Under the pieces are notes generated by a model. It saw only the letters and a list, made by a program, of their open reading frames with translations. It was not told the DNA's origin and did not search any database. The translations under genes were made by a program, and so were the position numbers. Of a stretch of DNA of 64,000 nucleotides, positions 47,974 to 59,986 are shown piece by piece. Each line of letters opens with the position of its first letter. Position 1 is the stretch's first letter. The stretch comes from Cavia porcellus (Eukaryota > Chordata > Mammalia > Rodentia > Caviidae): contig NW_026947709.1 in assembly GCF_034190915.1 (NCBI RefSeq), positions 1-64,000 of the forward strand, read 5' to 3'.

Positions 47974-48472
47974 TCGTCGAGGCCCCAGCAAGATTAGCAC
48001 GTCTCACGGGAGGTGACCCCAACGGCTCTACCGGTGAGTACGACTGGTCGCTTTTCATACCACCGGTGTTTACGCCCCGAGCCATACGGCTCCGATCTAG
48101 GGGCAATTTTTGTTATCTGTTTCGTACTCTGTTCCCTGGTGACTGGGGGACGCCCCACACGGTTTCCGTGGTTCACCGTCTGCGATAGGGTCTCCCTATC
48201 GATCTGGGGGATTTCGATTCCCAATCTGTGGTCCGTCTGGGCCAATCTGGAGACACCCTTTGAGGTGACTCATCTGGGGGATTTCGATTCCCAGTCTGTG
48301 GTCCGCCCGGGCCAATCTGGAGACACCCTGTAAGGTGTCTCATTTGGAGTGAAACTGATGCGTATGCATGTGAATGAAGTGGCCGGCCTGATTGTTTTGT
48401 GTGTCGTGGGTGCTGTGTTAGGTTATTTGTTGTACCGCGCTTGCGTTAACCACCCTGTGACAATAGAACGTC
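47974..48472 (+). other. Proviral leader (provirus 4)
   Basis: The primer-binding site at 47977-47994 reads TCGAGGCCCCAGCAAGAT, with two changes from proviruses 2 and 3, one of them in the third base that pairs with the tRNA CCA end. The splice-donor-like GTGAGT is retained, after ACCG in place of ACGG. The 70-bp duplication is at 48202-48341. Confidence 0.75.
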
Positions 48473-48573
48473 ATGGGACAGTCGACCTCATCCCCATTGT
48501 CCCTCACCCTCGACCACTGGTCGGAGGTGCGGAAGAGGGCTCACGATCTCTCCTTGCAGGTCAAGAAGAGTAA
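48358..48573 (+). CDS. Small membrane-protein-like frame overlapping gag start (provirus 4)
   Basis: This 71-codon frame is open as in proviruses 2 and 3. There is one Val to Gly change inside the hydrophobic segment (residue 18). The frame remains open although the overlapping and following gag codons have been lost to different stops. Function is unknown, and three near-identical copies give little power to judge selection. Confidence 0.4.
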   Translation: MRMHVNEVAGLIVLCVVGAVLGYLLYRACVNHPVTIERHGTVDLIPIVPHPRPLVGGAEEGSRSLLAGQEE

Positions 48574-50107
48574 GTGGCAGGATTTCTGCTCGACTGAGTA
48601 GCCTGCTTTCTCTGTGGGGTGGCCACCAGAGGGGACTTTTCATCTGCCCCTCATTCTAGCAGTTAAGGACGTCATCTTCCGCCCCGGACAAAGGGGGCAC
48701 CCTGATCAAGTCGCTTACATCCTGGTATGGCAGGACCTCAGGGAGGAACCCCCATTATGGGTAAAATCCTTTCTTCCCCCTTCTGACTCATCTGTACCAA
48801 AGCTTTTAGCTCTGAAAGGACCTCCCACTTCGGCTCCGGTCCTGCCCGAGTCTCAGCCTGATCTACCCTTACTGGACTATGACCAGCCTCCTCCTTCCCA
48901 GCCGACTCAACCTCCTCCGTACCCACTCTCTCCTCCAGCCTCCTCGTCCGAATCGAGTGCTGCTTCTCCGTCAGCCCCCTCTTCACCTGAGCTAAATTCC
49001 TCTTCTCCTCCGGTACCCACGTCCCCTCTATATCCCCCACTCCCTGCGATGGCTTGCCCCGAGCCCACACCTCCGGGGCCCACGGGCCCAGCCCAGAACA
49101 CTCGGAGCAAGCTACGGCCTGAGGATCCAGTCGTTGCCCTCCCTCTCCGTCCCTATGGGCCCATGATAGACGATGGGACAGATGGAGGGCAGATGCCCGC
49201 TTTACAGTACTGGCCTTTTTCTACCTCAGATCTCTATAACTGGAAAAACAATAACCCTCCTTTTTCTGATGATCCTTCTAAGCTAACAGGTCTAATGGAT
49301 TCTGTTATGTTCTCCCACCAACCCACATGGGACGACTGTCAACAGCTCCTAGGGGTCCTGTTCACCACCGAGGAAAGAGACCGCATCCTCCTGGAAGCCC
49401 GGAAAGCTGTTCCCGGAGAGGATGGCAGACCCACCCAGAGACCAGACCGGATCGATGACTTCTTCCCCTTAAAGCGCCCCAACTGGGACCCCAACTCACC
49501 TGCTGGTAGGCAGCATCTTTCTATCTATCGCCAGACTCTAATGGCAGGTTTCCGGGCGGCCGCAAGGCGCCCCACTAATCTGGCCAAGGTAAGAGAAGTT
49601 ACCCAAGGACCTACTGAGACTCCCTCAGTTTTTCTAGAACGCCTGATGGAAGCTTACCGGCGATATACGCCTTTTAACCCTGAGGAGGAAGGCCGAAAAG
49701 GCTCGATAGCTATGGCCTTTATAGGACAATCGGCCCCTGATATAAGACGTAAGCTCCAAAGGCTAGATGGTCTCCAAGACCTGACTCTGAGGGATCTTGT
49801 TAAGGAAGCTGAAAAGGTCTACTATAAGCGGGAGACAGAGGAAGAGAAAGAGTTAGCTAGGGACAAAAGACGAAACAAGGAATTAACTAAGATGTTGGCC
49901 ACAGTTATTCAGGCAAAACCTGAGCCAGGAAAGGGAAAGCCCACTCGCCCTCCATTAGACCCTGATCAATGTGCATATTGTAAGGAAAAAGGACACCTGA
50001 TCAAAGACTGTGAAAAGTTAAAAAAGAAACGGGCCAAAGAAGAACGAGAAAGACAGTCCTCACAGCGATCCCGAGCCCCCATGCTCGCCCTAGATGAAGA
50101 AGACTAG
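48473..50107 (+). pseudogene. gag: gag polyprotein with nonsense at codon 43 (provirus 4)
   Basis: The start is ATG 48473. Codon 36 is CAG here, but codon 43 is TAG (48599-48601), where proviruses 2 and 3 have TGG. From there the frame runs open through PPPY, capsid, major homology region and CCHC knuckle to the regular stop TAG 50105-50107; codon 534 is CGA, so the last 11 residues remain. Amino-acid differences from the other copies include Trp to Arg in the capsid C-terminal region and changes near QTLMAGF. Gag is therefore inactivated by a lesion independent of the one in proviruses 2 and 3. Confidence 0.92.
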
Positions 50108-50140
50108 GGACTTCGGGGCTCGGATCCCCTCCCCGAGCTC
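50105..50140 (+). promoter_or_regulatory. gag-pol readthrough stop and stem (provirus 4)
   Basis: TAG 50105-50107, 8-base spacer and stem 50116-50123 with 50133-50140, unchanged from the other copies. Confidence 0.65.
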
Positions 50141-53100
50141 AGGGTAATGTTTAAAGTGGAGGGGACTCCCGTGGAATTCGAGGTCGATACGGGAGCTGTT
50201 TATTCGGCCTTACAAGCCCCCTTAGGGGCCCTTTCAACTAAGAAATCATTAGTTCAAGGGGCTAACGGGAGCAAATATCGCTCGTGGACCACTGAGCGCA
50301 CAGTTGACTTAGGCAAGGGAAAAGTAAAACACTCCTTTCTGGTTATTCCCGAATGTCCTGCTCCCCTCTTGGGACGGGACTTATTAACCAAACTGGGGGC
50401 AAAGATTTCCTTTGAGCCCCAAGGACCTCAAGTAACATTCCGTAACCCAAAGGTTGGGCAACCTATGGTTACGGTGTTATCTCTAAAACTGGAAGATGAA
50501 TATAGGCTCTACGACCACCAGGATCCCCAGCCTATCGCCCCAGCCTGGCTGACTGATTTTAAAGAATCCTGGGCCGAGACGGCTGGACTCGGGCTGGCAA
50601 GCCAGCAACCGCCTGTAGTGGTTACTTTAAAAACCACTGCCTCCCCTATTCGGGTCAAGCAATATCCCATTAATAGAGAAGCTCACCTAGGGATTAAGGT
50701 GCACATACAGAGACTTTTAGACCAAGGGGTATTAACTCCTTGTCGGTCTGCATGGAATACTCCGTTACTCCCGGTCAAAAAGCCCGGGACGAATGACTAC
50801 AGACCGGTACAGGACCTAAGGGAGGTCAATAGCAGGGTAGAAGACATTCACCCCACCGTACCCAATCCCTATAATCTCCTCAGTGGGTTAAATCCCTCAA
50901 GGACTTGGTATACTGTTCTGGATTTAAAGGATGCCTTTTTCTGTTTGCCTTTACACAAAGATAGCCAGCCCTTATTTGCATTTGAATGGACGGACCCTGA
51001 GACTGGGTCCGCCGGACAACTAACCTGGACGCGCCTCCCACAGGGCTTCAAAAACAGCCCAACCATCTTTGATGAAGCCCTACATAAGGATTTAGCCCCC
51101 TTTCGGGCTCAACACCCAAGCCTCACCCTTCTTCAATATGTAGATGACTTGCTGCTGGCTGCGGACTCTGAGGGTGACTGCACAAGCGGAACTCAGGACC
51201 TTTTACGTGAGTTGGCTATCCTGGGGTATAGGGCATCAGCAAAAAAGGCTCAAATTTGTAAGCGAGAGGTAATTTTTCTGGGCTACTCCTTAAAAGGGGG
51301 ACAAAGGTGGCTCACTGAGGCCAGAAAACAGACTGTGGTCCAGATTCCCCCTCCAAAGAGTCAAAAACAATTACGAGAGTTCCTGGGCACTGCGGGGTTC
51401 TGCCGGTTACGGATCCCCGGATTCGCAACTTTGGCAGCTCCCCTATATCCGTTACTGAAGGGGGGATCTCCCTTTATCTGGAAAAAAGATCACCAGCAGG
51501 CCTTTGATGCCATCAAGCGGGCTCTCCTGTCCGCTCCGGCCCTGGCTCTTCCTAATGTGGATAAGCCCTTTACTCTCTTCATGGAAGAAAAAAAAGGAAT
51601 AGCGAGAGGAGTGCTGACCCAGGCCTTTGGGCCATGGAGGCGTCCGGTGGCTTACCTCTCAAAAAGACTGGACACTGTGGCAAGCGGGTGGCCACCCTGC
51701 CTAAAGGCCATCGCAGCAGCTGCCTTGCTCATTAAAGACGCTGACAAATTGACTTTGGGACAGAAAATAACAATCATTGCCCCGCACACGCTAGAAAGCA
51801 TCATCCGCCAGCCTCCAGATAGGTGGCTCTCAAATGCCAGAGTTACTCGTTATCAGAGCCTCTTGCTCAACAAGGACAAGATAACTTTTGGACCCCCGGT
51901 GACTCTCAACCCGGCGACCCTGCTGCCGGAAGAAGCTTCGGAACCCGTCCTCCATACCTGCCAGGACGTCTTGGCAGAAGAGGCCGGAGTACGACCGGAC
52001 TTATTGGATTGCCCCCTACCCAATGCAGAGGTGACCTACTTCACTGACGGGAGTAGCTTTTTGATTCAAGGTAAGCGGTATGCGGGGGCGGCTGTGACTG
52101 ATTATTCCAATGTTATATGGACAGCCAGACTAGAGGACGGGTCCTCGGCCCAAAAGGCCGAACTGATTGCTTTGACTAAGGCTCTGGAGCTCGCTAAAGG
52201 AAAGCGAGCGAACATTTACACGGATAGCCGATATGCTTTTGCAACGGCCCACATCCACGGGGCCATATACCGCCAGCGGGGGCTTCTGACCTCCGCAGGA
52301 AAAGAAATAAAACACAAACAGGAAATCCTCCAGTTGCTCGCTGCAGTTATGTTGCCCCAGAAGGTGGCGATAATACACTGTAACAGCCACCAGAAAGGGA
52401 CTGATCCCGTCACAAGGGGAAACAACCTGGCCGATCAGGCAGCAAAATCTGCAGCCATGGGAGACTCACAGATGTTGGTGACTGATGTCAAAGATTCTCC
52501 TCAAAAGGAGAAAGCTCAGATTAACCAAACCCCTGAAACACCTGATTTGACTGCTTACATACAACAGGCCCACCGGCTCACTCATTTGGGAGCTAAAAAG
52601 CTAAGCCTACTGGCCCAACGCCAAGACTTCCCAGGGGCATCCCCCACTGCCATACGTCAGGTCGCCAATCGGGTGGTGGCTAATTGTGAGGCATGTCAAT
52701 TGACCAATGCCTACCCTGCCAAGCTGGCCCCCGGCAAAAGGCTACGCGGCACCAGACCTGGACAATACTGGGAAGTGGACTTTACAGAAGTTAAGCCTGC
52801 CCGATGCGGACTAAAATATCTGCTAGTTTTTGTAGACACCTTTTCTGGATGGACTGAGGCTTTTCCTACCAAAAAGGAAACCGCTGCCGTGGTAACTAAA
52901 AAATTGATGGAAGAAATATTTCCCCGGTTCGGATTGCCAAAGGTAATAGGGTCTGATAATGGACCGGCGTTTGTGGCTAAGGTAAGTCAGGGACTGGCCA
53001 ACATATTGGGGATTGATTGGAAATTACATTGTGCTTATAGACCCCAAAGTTCAGGACAGGTAGAGAGAATGAATAGAACTATTAAGGAGACCCTCACTAA

Positions 53101-53619
53101 TTGGCTCATGAGACTGGCTTAAAAGATTGGACGATGCTCCTGCCGTATGCCCTTTTTCGCGCGCGAAACACCCCGTCTTCCAAACCCCCTAACCTTACTC
53201 CCTTCGAAATCCTTTTTGGCACCCCACCCCCCATTCGAGATCTCACTCCCTTAACTGAGCATGCTGCCTTGTTGCCAACCTCCCTGTCTGACAGGCTCAT
53301 CGCCCTTGACAACCTGCAGAGGGACGTGTGGACGCAGCTAGCCTCGGCCTATGCTCCCAGTGAGTTCCCCGCGCCACATCCGTACCAGGTGGGAGACTTT
53401 GTGTTCGTCCGGCGCCACCAACAAGAGACTCTACAGCCTCGCTGGAAAGGACCGTACCAGGTCCTATTGACTACTCCTACAGCGGTAAAGGTTGACGGAG
53501 TCGCCTCTTGGATCCACGCGTCACACCTAAAGCCTGCCTCGGCACCAGTGGACGGCTCCTGGGAACTCAAACGGTCTGATAACCCCCTGAAGCTAAAGTT
53601 GCGCCGAAGGACCCCCTGA
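50108..53619 (+). pseudogene. pol: pol polyprotein, frameshifted in integrase (provirus 4)
   Basis: Protease, RT, RNase H and the integrase zinc site and D,D-35-E core are in one frame. One A is missing from a run of three at about 53099. The shifted frame ends at 53122, after 991 codons from the Met at 50147. The remaining 500 bases, including the GPY-type integrase C-terminal domain, continue in another frame to the original stop at 53619. RT has a Trp to Gly change at residue 384 (51296). Protease and RT could in principle still be made, but the integrase would lack its C-terminal domain. Confidence 0.93.
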
Positions 53620-53641
53620 GATTATTCAGAGTACTACCCTT

Positions 53642-55411
53642 ATGTGTCCCTCTAAGATGACCCGTATGGGACCCCAGACTTTAACCCTCCGGGCTCTAAT
53701 GGGATTACTTATATTAATAATCCCCACTGTAGCTAGCCCCCATCGCCCCTGGAAATGGTCGTTAATACGATGGGGGGACTCACGTGTGGGTAGCACCTGG
53801 GAAGGATCAGGAAGTCCATGGTTTGCGCCCACACCCTGTTGGTTCTTTCCAGGGCTCCAATGTCCCAAACAAAGTCATTTTTATCTTTGTCCCGCACCAA
53901 CCGGGAGTAGATCATATTGTAATTCCCCAGGAGAATATTTTTGTGCTTATTGGGGCTGTGAAACCGCTGCAACAGGATGGCAACCCGCCTTCCCCGATAA
54001 ACACCTTAAAATGACATGGGGGCCGCCGGGATGCAGCCTAGATAACTACCCACCGGCTGGTCAGAGATCCTGTCAGGTTCTAAATATCACTGTCACCACT
54101 CCTGAGGACCCAGGTTGGCTGACAGGACGCACCTGGGGACTTCGAGTCTATGAGCCAGGTAAAGACAGGGGAAGCCTTATTCTCATAAAAAAGGTTCCCC
54201 TGCAGGCCCCATTTGTGCCCATAGGCCCAAACTTTACTCTAAAGCCAAAATATAATCAGCCTACTATAGATCCTGTTACTACTGTTCAAACAACCATAGT
54301 AAGTCCCTCAGCCATAACAGTTTCTCAAGCTCCGCTACTCCAGACAGATCACGTACCTGTCCCTCAATATTCACATTCTAACCTACTCAGTTTGATTAAA
54401 GGAGCATACATGGCTTTAAATCATACCCGACCTGATCTCCCCCAATCCTGTTGGCTATGTCTAAGTCCTAATCCCCCGTATTATGAGGGAACCGCTCTAA
54501 ATGACTCTTATACACTAACCCCCAACCCCGGCCAATGTGATTGGAATCAAGTATACCACACTCTCCCCCTTCCTGGCCTCGCTGGTCAAGGAACTTGTAT
54601 AGGAGCAGTTGATAACTGGCCAACAAGCTTGCGATATCTTTGCCTCACACACACTAATTCCTTTCCCAAAGATCAGTACCTCGTCCCTCCTACTGGAGCC
54701 TTTTGGCTATGTACCAATGGGCTCACTCCTTGTGTCTCCACTAACGTCCTCCTTGCAGACAGCAGCTCCTGCATCCTTATAGACCTTATGCCACGCATGA
54801 AATATCTCCCCCCTAACACGCTCCCCCTCATGGGAGGTCGATATAAACGAGAACCTGTCTCCCTGACCCTAGCAGTCCTATTGGGGATAGGTGTGGCGGG
54901 GGGGATAGGAACTGGCACAGCAGCCCTCATTACTGGGCATCAGTCTCGCCAACAGCTTCTTGCAGTAGTAAACCAAGATTTACAGGCCTTAGAAACTTCT
55001 ATAACTGCGTTACAACAATCCCTCTCGTCTCTATCTGAAGTAGTGTTACAGAACAGAAGAGGCTTAGATCTTCTATTTTTAAAAGAAGGCGGTCTCTGCG
55101 CTGCACTTAGAGAAGAATGTTGTTTCTACACTGATCATACTGGGATTGTAAAAGACGCAATGGAAAAGCTGAGAGAGAGAATCAAATCTCGAGAGCCCCC
55201 TTCAAGTGAAGCCAAAATGTTTTCCTTCTGGGAATCAATCCTGCCCTATGTTCTCCCTTTACTGGGACCCCTGGCCGGATTCATTATAGTCATGGCTATA
55301 GCCCCTTGCCTCATTAACCGAGTAACCCAATTTGTGAGGGCTCAGATCTCTCAGGTAAAAGTTATGGTGCTACGTCAACAATATGACCCCTTACCTATAC
55401 AGGACCTTTAG
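53642..55411 (+). CDS. env: env glycoprotein precursor, open frame (provirus 4)
   Basis: The 589-codon envelope frame is open even though gag and pol of this copy are broken. It differs from the other copies by His to Tyr in SU (SLRYLC) and Ile to Met shortly before the furin-type site. CWLC, RYKR, fusion peptide, C-X6-CC and anchor are all retained. Confidence 0.93.
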   Translation: MCPSKMTRMGPQTLTLRALMGLLILIIPTVASPHRPWKWSLIRWGDSRVGSTWEGSGSPWFAPTPCWFFPGLQCPKQSHFYLCPAPTGSRSYCNSPGEYFCAYWGCETAATGWQPAFPDKHLKMTWGPPGCSLDNYPPAGQRSCQVLNITVTTPEDPGWLTGRTWGLRVYEPGKDRGSLILIKKVPLQAPFVPIGPNFTLKPKYNQPTIDPVTTVQTTIVSPSAITVSQAPLLQTDHVPVPQYSHSNLLSLIKGAYMALNHTRPDLPQSCWLCLSPNPPYYEGTALNDSYTLTPNPGQCDWNQVYHTLPLPGLAGQGTCIGAVDNWPTSLRYLCLTHTNSFPKDQYLVPPTGAFWLCTNGLTPCVSTNVLLADSSSCILIDLMPRMKYLPPNTLPLMGGRYKREPVSLTLAVLLGIGVAGGIGTGTAALITGHQSRQQLLAVVNQDLQALETSITALQQSLSSLSEVVLQNRRGLDLLFLKEGGLCAALREECCFYTDHTGIVKDAMEKLRERIKSREPPSSEAKMFSFWESILPYVLPLLGPLAGFIIVMAIAPCLINRVTQFVRAQISQVKVMVLRQQYDPLPIQDL

Positions 55412-55435
55412 GATTAAAAGTCATTGGAAAAAAAT

Positions 55436-55447
55436 AAAAGGGGGGAA
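55436..55447 (+). promoter_or_regulatory. Polypurine tract (provirus 4)
   Basis: AAAAGGGGGGAA lies directly before the 3' LTR. Confidence 0.85.
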
Positions 55448-56138
55448 TGTGAGAGTCGACCCCCCTGCTACAACCCCCTCCCCAGAGCGGGGAATGAAAG
55501 GGTTAACTCCCTAACTCCCCAGAGCGGGGGAATGAAAGGGTTAACTCCCTAACTCCCCAGAGCGGCGGAATGAAAGGGTTAACTCCCTAACTCCCCAGAG
55601 CGGGGGAATGAAAGGGCTAACTCCCTAACTCCCCAGAGCGGGGGGAATGAAAGGGCTAACTCCCTAACTCCCCAGAGCTATCAGAACAGAGCAGTAAAGA
55701 ATGCTTCACTCCCTAAACCTTTCCCAGGAGATAATCAGAGCAGGGCCAAAGGGAATGTCTCTGCTAGTCATTAACCACTAGATGTTCTGTTCTCTGTAAA
55801 GATAGAGATAAGCAAAAGAATGTACTGTATAAACAGGACCAGGGGGCACCTGGCACTCTAAGGTCAACCCAAGACCCTCGGTCTCCATGGTTACTCAGCC
55901 CCAGACCCTCAAATCAGCATTAGCCAGGTCCTGCGCCGCTCAAAATTAACCAATGCGATTTGCTTCTGTAAACTTGCTTGCCTCCTGCGTGTACCTTTAA
56001 AAACCCTGCACAAATTCCCCTCGGGGCCCCTCCGCACACGTTTGCCTGAGGGACCCCATGCGCATGGAAATAAACTTTCTTTTCCTCACCAAGAGCTGAG
56101 TCCTTGGGGTCTCTTCCCCTGCGGCGTTGGCCCTAACA
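55448..56138 (+). mobile_element. 3' LTR, 691 bp (provirus 4)
   Basis: It shares the GCGGCGG third-repeat variant with its own 5' LTR and otherwise looks like the 3' LTRs of proviruses 2 and 3. It is followed by ATGT, a one-base change from the ATTT duplication. Confidence 0.95.
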
Positions 56139-59100
56139 ATGTTTTTCAGTATTTTGTGTTCCACCAGATTTATTTGAAGATCTCCTGTCCTGCATCCACT
56201 GCCCAATGGAGAAGGCCACACATAGGACAACCCACATGAGAACTTCACTTCTACAGCCTGATTATATCATCATGAGAATATAATTTTCCTTTCATCATCA
56301 AAGATTTTTACATCAGATTAACCAGCTCTCTTGCTTGCCCATGTTTTTCCCTGGTTTTTGTACCTTGAAAGGGGTGTGCACTCTTCCCAGCCTTGATCTC
56401 CATCTTCCCCCATATTTCCAAACATATTCATCTGGGAAACATGTAAAGATCTTATTCGGGGCTTGTTTCATTGTTTTCAAATATCTGCCCTTGAAATTCA
56501 ACTTCCACCACTGTCTCTCATATCCAAAGCTATGTGCTTGCAGAGGATTTCTGCTGAGAAATTTTACAGAAAGCTCTTATACTGCAGGTGAATGATGCCA
56601 GCAAGTCTTGACTGAATAGCTTAGGGAACAGGACTCAGCCAAATGACTGACATGACAAGGGAAAAGCGTATGCTCAAGGACAGGACATGGCAGAGGTCAT
56701 CTGCCAGGCCCTGGCATATTTAATATCCCATTGAAAGTACATCAATGTGTAGATTGGCAAGCATTTCCATCCACTAATTCTGAGCAGTGAAGCCTTCAGA
56801 GAGAATATTGTGGCATACCAGGCCAAGAATATTCATCCTATTTAAATTTTGCCCTACAACGTCCTCTGTGCCACTGAGGTCTCCATGGCAACGCCCAGCA
56901 TTGTGACTCAGGTCTCCTACTGCACACTTGTATCCTAGAGCCTAAAGTCCAGCTCACAATGGTGCTCAGCCAATCACAGCCCATTGTGGTTGCCTGGCAA
57001 CCACAAGCTTGTGGATTTCTGTGAACTGTTTCAGCCCAACTCTGCAGCTTTCCACCTCATACAACCACAGCCATTCCAATCATGCAGTATTTGATTAGCC
57101 TCTCTATGTTGCCTCAGAATTTTTTTTTACAGTTGTAGTGATCAAGAAAATTTGACATATTTTGAGAAGTGGAGGGAAGTAATTGGAAAACCTTTTGGTA
57201 TGTCTGAGGTCTATGGGTTCCAAACTTGACTATCCCAGTCTTTTAAATTTTCAAACCTAGAGCCTAAAATCCACCTCACAGGGATGTTCAGCCAATCTCA
57301 GCCCAGTGTGGTTGCCTGGCAACCACAAGCCTGTGGATTTCTGTGAACAGTTTCAGCCCAACTCTGCAGCTTTCCACCTCATACAACCACAGCCGTTCCA
57401 ATCATGCAGTATTTGATTCACCTCTCTTAGTTGCCTCAGAATTTTCTTTGAACTTGTGGTGATCAAGCATATTTGACATATTTTGACAAGTGGAAGGAAG
57501 TAATTGGCTCTGTCTTTACCTCTGTTTGTGGTATATGGGGTCCAAAAGTGACTAGCCCAGTGTATTCAGTTATCAAACTTAGAAAGCCAAATGTTTCAAG
57601 GGAGGAAAGAAAATGCCACAATGATTTGGGTTCTGCCAAGTTTCTGGTGGCTTGGGAAGCAAACCTGCAAACCATACATGCAGTCTCTGCTGGATTACTG
57701 CCACCATGGTAGTATCAGTTAGCACTAAAAGCCAGCAACCAGAAGATGAGACCCAAAATGAAAGTGAATCCTTGCAGTGCATGAATATTTGGAGTGCCTG
57801 CTTCAACTATCCAGCTTCCTCGGGGTTCACTTGTCTGCAATCGCTATTTCAAGGAGGTCTGCAGTCATTCCAGCATAACCCTGAACACTAAACATGAGGT
57901 ACTAGCTCAATACCTTATCACCAGCAGGTTTTCCAGGAATTCAACTGTAACATGGTGAAAGGGAAACCCTTAGAAAAGGGATGCAAATGCCCCTTTCACT
58001 AGAAATCCCAGGTATTTTCTCATGGCATGGAATATTTACACTCCACAACTCATGTAGTGAACCCAGGGACCTAGACCAAGTGTGTCTAGTTTAATGTTGT
58101 CCTCTTTTTGGAAACAGCATCTTATGTAGTTGTTGAAAGAGGGCTTGAGATCAATTCGTAGCCCAAGATGGACTGGAACTCCCAAGGATCCATCCAGCTC
58201 AGCCCCCAGATTGCTGGGATTATAGGCATGAGGGCCATGCCAAGCATGTGCACAGAGATTCTTACATAATTTGTGAAATCCCACTACTGGTCTATAGGTA
58301 GCTTCTGTGCTTCAGGCTTTAGGAATATGCCTCTCTTTGTTTGGCTCCCCTTGTTCAGGTGTCCATTTCTATTGTGATAAGCTCCAAGGCCCCAGGCAAG
58401 GGAGTGGCTGCACTTCCTCTTGTGTGTCCTTGGATGATTACAGCCCAGGTCAACAGGGTTCAAATATATTGGATCCTGTGCATTTGAAGAGGAAATGAGT
58501 AAAGATTCATGAGTTAATGTGGACATGCCAGGGAATTGAGGGGCCATGATAGAGACAAAACTTCAGGCCATGGGCTGAAGGCTGAGGATTCTGTACCTCT
58601 AGCTTCTTGAATAGTGGGCCTGCTGAGCAATTGTGTGCTCTCAAATGTAATTTGATGGGTTTTGTTTTAATTTATTTTGTTTTTTGCTTTGGTTTTTTAC
58701 ATGGAAGGAACTGTACCATGGTTTGAAGAAACTGGAGTGTCTTACCTAAGAGAAATTTGCAAAAAGGGACAATTCAGCAGCCAAGAATTTCTCAAATGCC
58801 CTTGGTGTTTTAAAAAAAGTGACATAAAGTTGAGTGGGTCATGTTCATGTCTCTTTACAAAAGATTTTACCTCCTATTTGATAGGAATTACTGTTTCTTT
58901 GAAAGGTCAACCTGCACTGAAATAAAGATAATCCCTCCTTTCCTCATTCTGCTTGAAACCACATCCTTTGTTAGTTATATTTTCTTACGCAGCAACACTT
59001 GGAGATGACTACAGCGAGAGTTTCCCATTGGTGGAATTTCCACGGAGACACATAAAGTAATACTGCACAACTTCAAGTGAAGGGCACTGTCCCTTGACAA

Positions 59101-59986
59101 TGGCAAGTCTGGGCAAATCTCTAGTAACTGAAAATCTTAGAAAGTCTGAAAATGAGTGAATGAAAATGGGCCTCTCCACATTTGGACAGGGCCTCTCCTG
59201 AAGCACACATTTGTGGAAAAAGTAATTATGAGAGACGAATGAACTCCCAAAATGGAATGGAAATTTTCTTGTTTAGGCCTGGAACGCTATGGCCTGGAGC
59301 CCTGTGGTTCTAACTGGATGAGCAAAGTGTGAACAGAGATCAAAGTAAAACACACACCATTTAGGGAACTCGATATTTAACCAGGTGTCCAGAGTAGTGG
59401 CAAACTGTACTTGTGTCAATTTGCTCAAATCCTGTCTTCACAAGAAAGTAAATTCCAGCACGACCAGTGACTAGAGGAGGACACATTTCAAAGGACTTGT
59501 AAAAAGTCCAACCCTGAAGTTAGCCCAACACTGAATTTAGATGAAAAGTAGCAGAGTCTGTTAGTCTTTCAAGTTTTAATAGGAGAAACTTATAGCATGC
59601 AATAGCTGTTACATGAATAACTTCAGAGCTTTTGGAGAGGTCGAAATCACTATGACTGAGGGCTTCCCTGACTCACAAAGTTAAAAATAGTAAAACAAAC
59701 AATTTGCAAAACCAATCAACCAATTAAATACAAACACTAAATCCAAAGGGTTTCACTGGTTTTAAAACCACTTATGGAATGCACAACTATTGATGAGGCT
59801 TACTCTGCATTCTGCTTTACTCAGGCCTGGTACATGAGCAACTGTGAAAGCAAAATTCAAAATGTTATGTGAAGTGACCATTTCATTGTTGAAACCATGA
59901 CCCAATAGACATTTTCTCTTTTGAAACTTCGTACATTATCCATATATGTTCTCAAAGGGAAGGAATACACAGGATTCAGGCTGAAT
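56139..59986. repeat. Macrosatellite monomer M7 (3,848 bp)
   Basis: The left edge is provirus 4 and the right edge a plain junction. The duplication is at 56937-57580 and the B1-like SINE at 58105-58244. It shares several private variants with M8 (TTTACACTCC near 58036, a one-base loss in GAGGGCCATGCC, CTTGTGTGTCC, CAGCCCAGGTCAACAGG). No gene recognised. Confidence 0.93.
58105..58244 (-). mobile_element. Antisense B1-like SINE (M7)
   Basis: It is the same element with a one-base deletion near its end, shared with M8. Confidence 0.6.

Larger units (their letters stand above)
47284..56138 (+). mobile_element. Provirus 4, endogenous gammaretrovirus, 8,855 bp, divergent copy
   Basis: It sits at the same integration site as the others. 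The left flank is ATTT and the right flank ATGT, one base changed. It differs from proviruses 1-3 at scattered sites and has its own lesions: a gag nonsense at codon 43, two changes in the primer-binding site and a one-base deletion in the integrase region. It lacks the codon 36 and codon 534 gag stops of the other copies, so it split from them before those arose. Confidence 0.96.

Noticed and set aside
53101..53619. A separate 172-codon gene after pol in provirus 4
   Set aside because: It is the frameshifted remainder of pol; the same sequence is continuous with pol in the other three copies.
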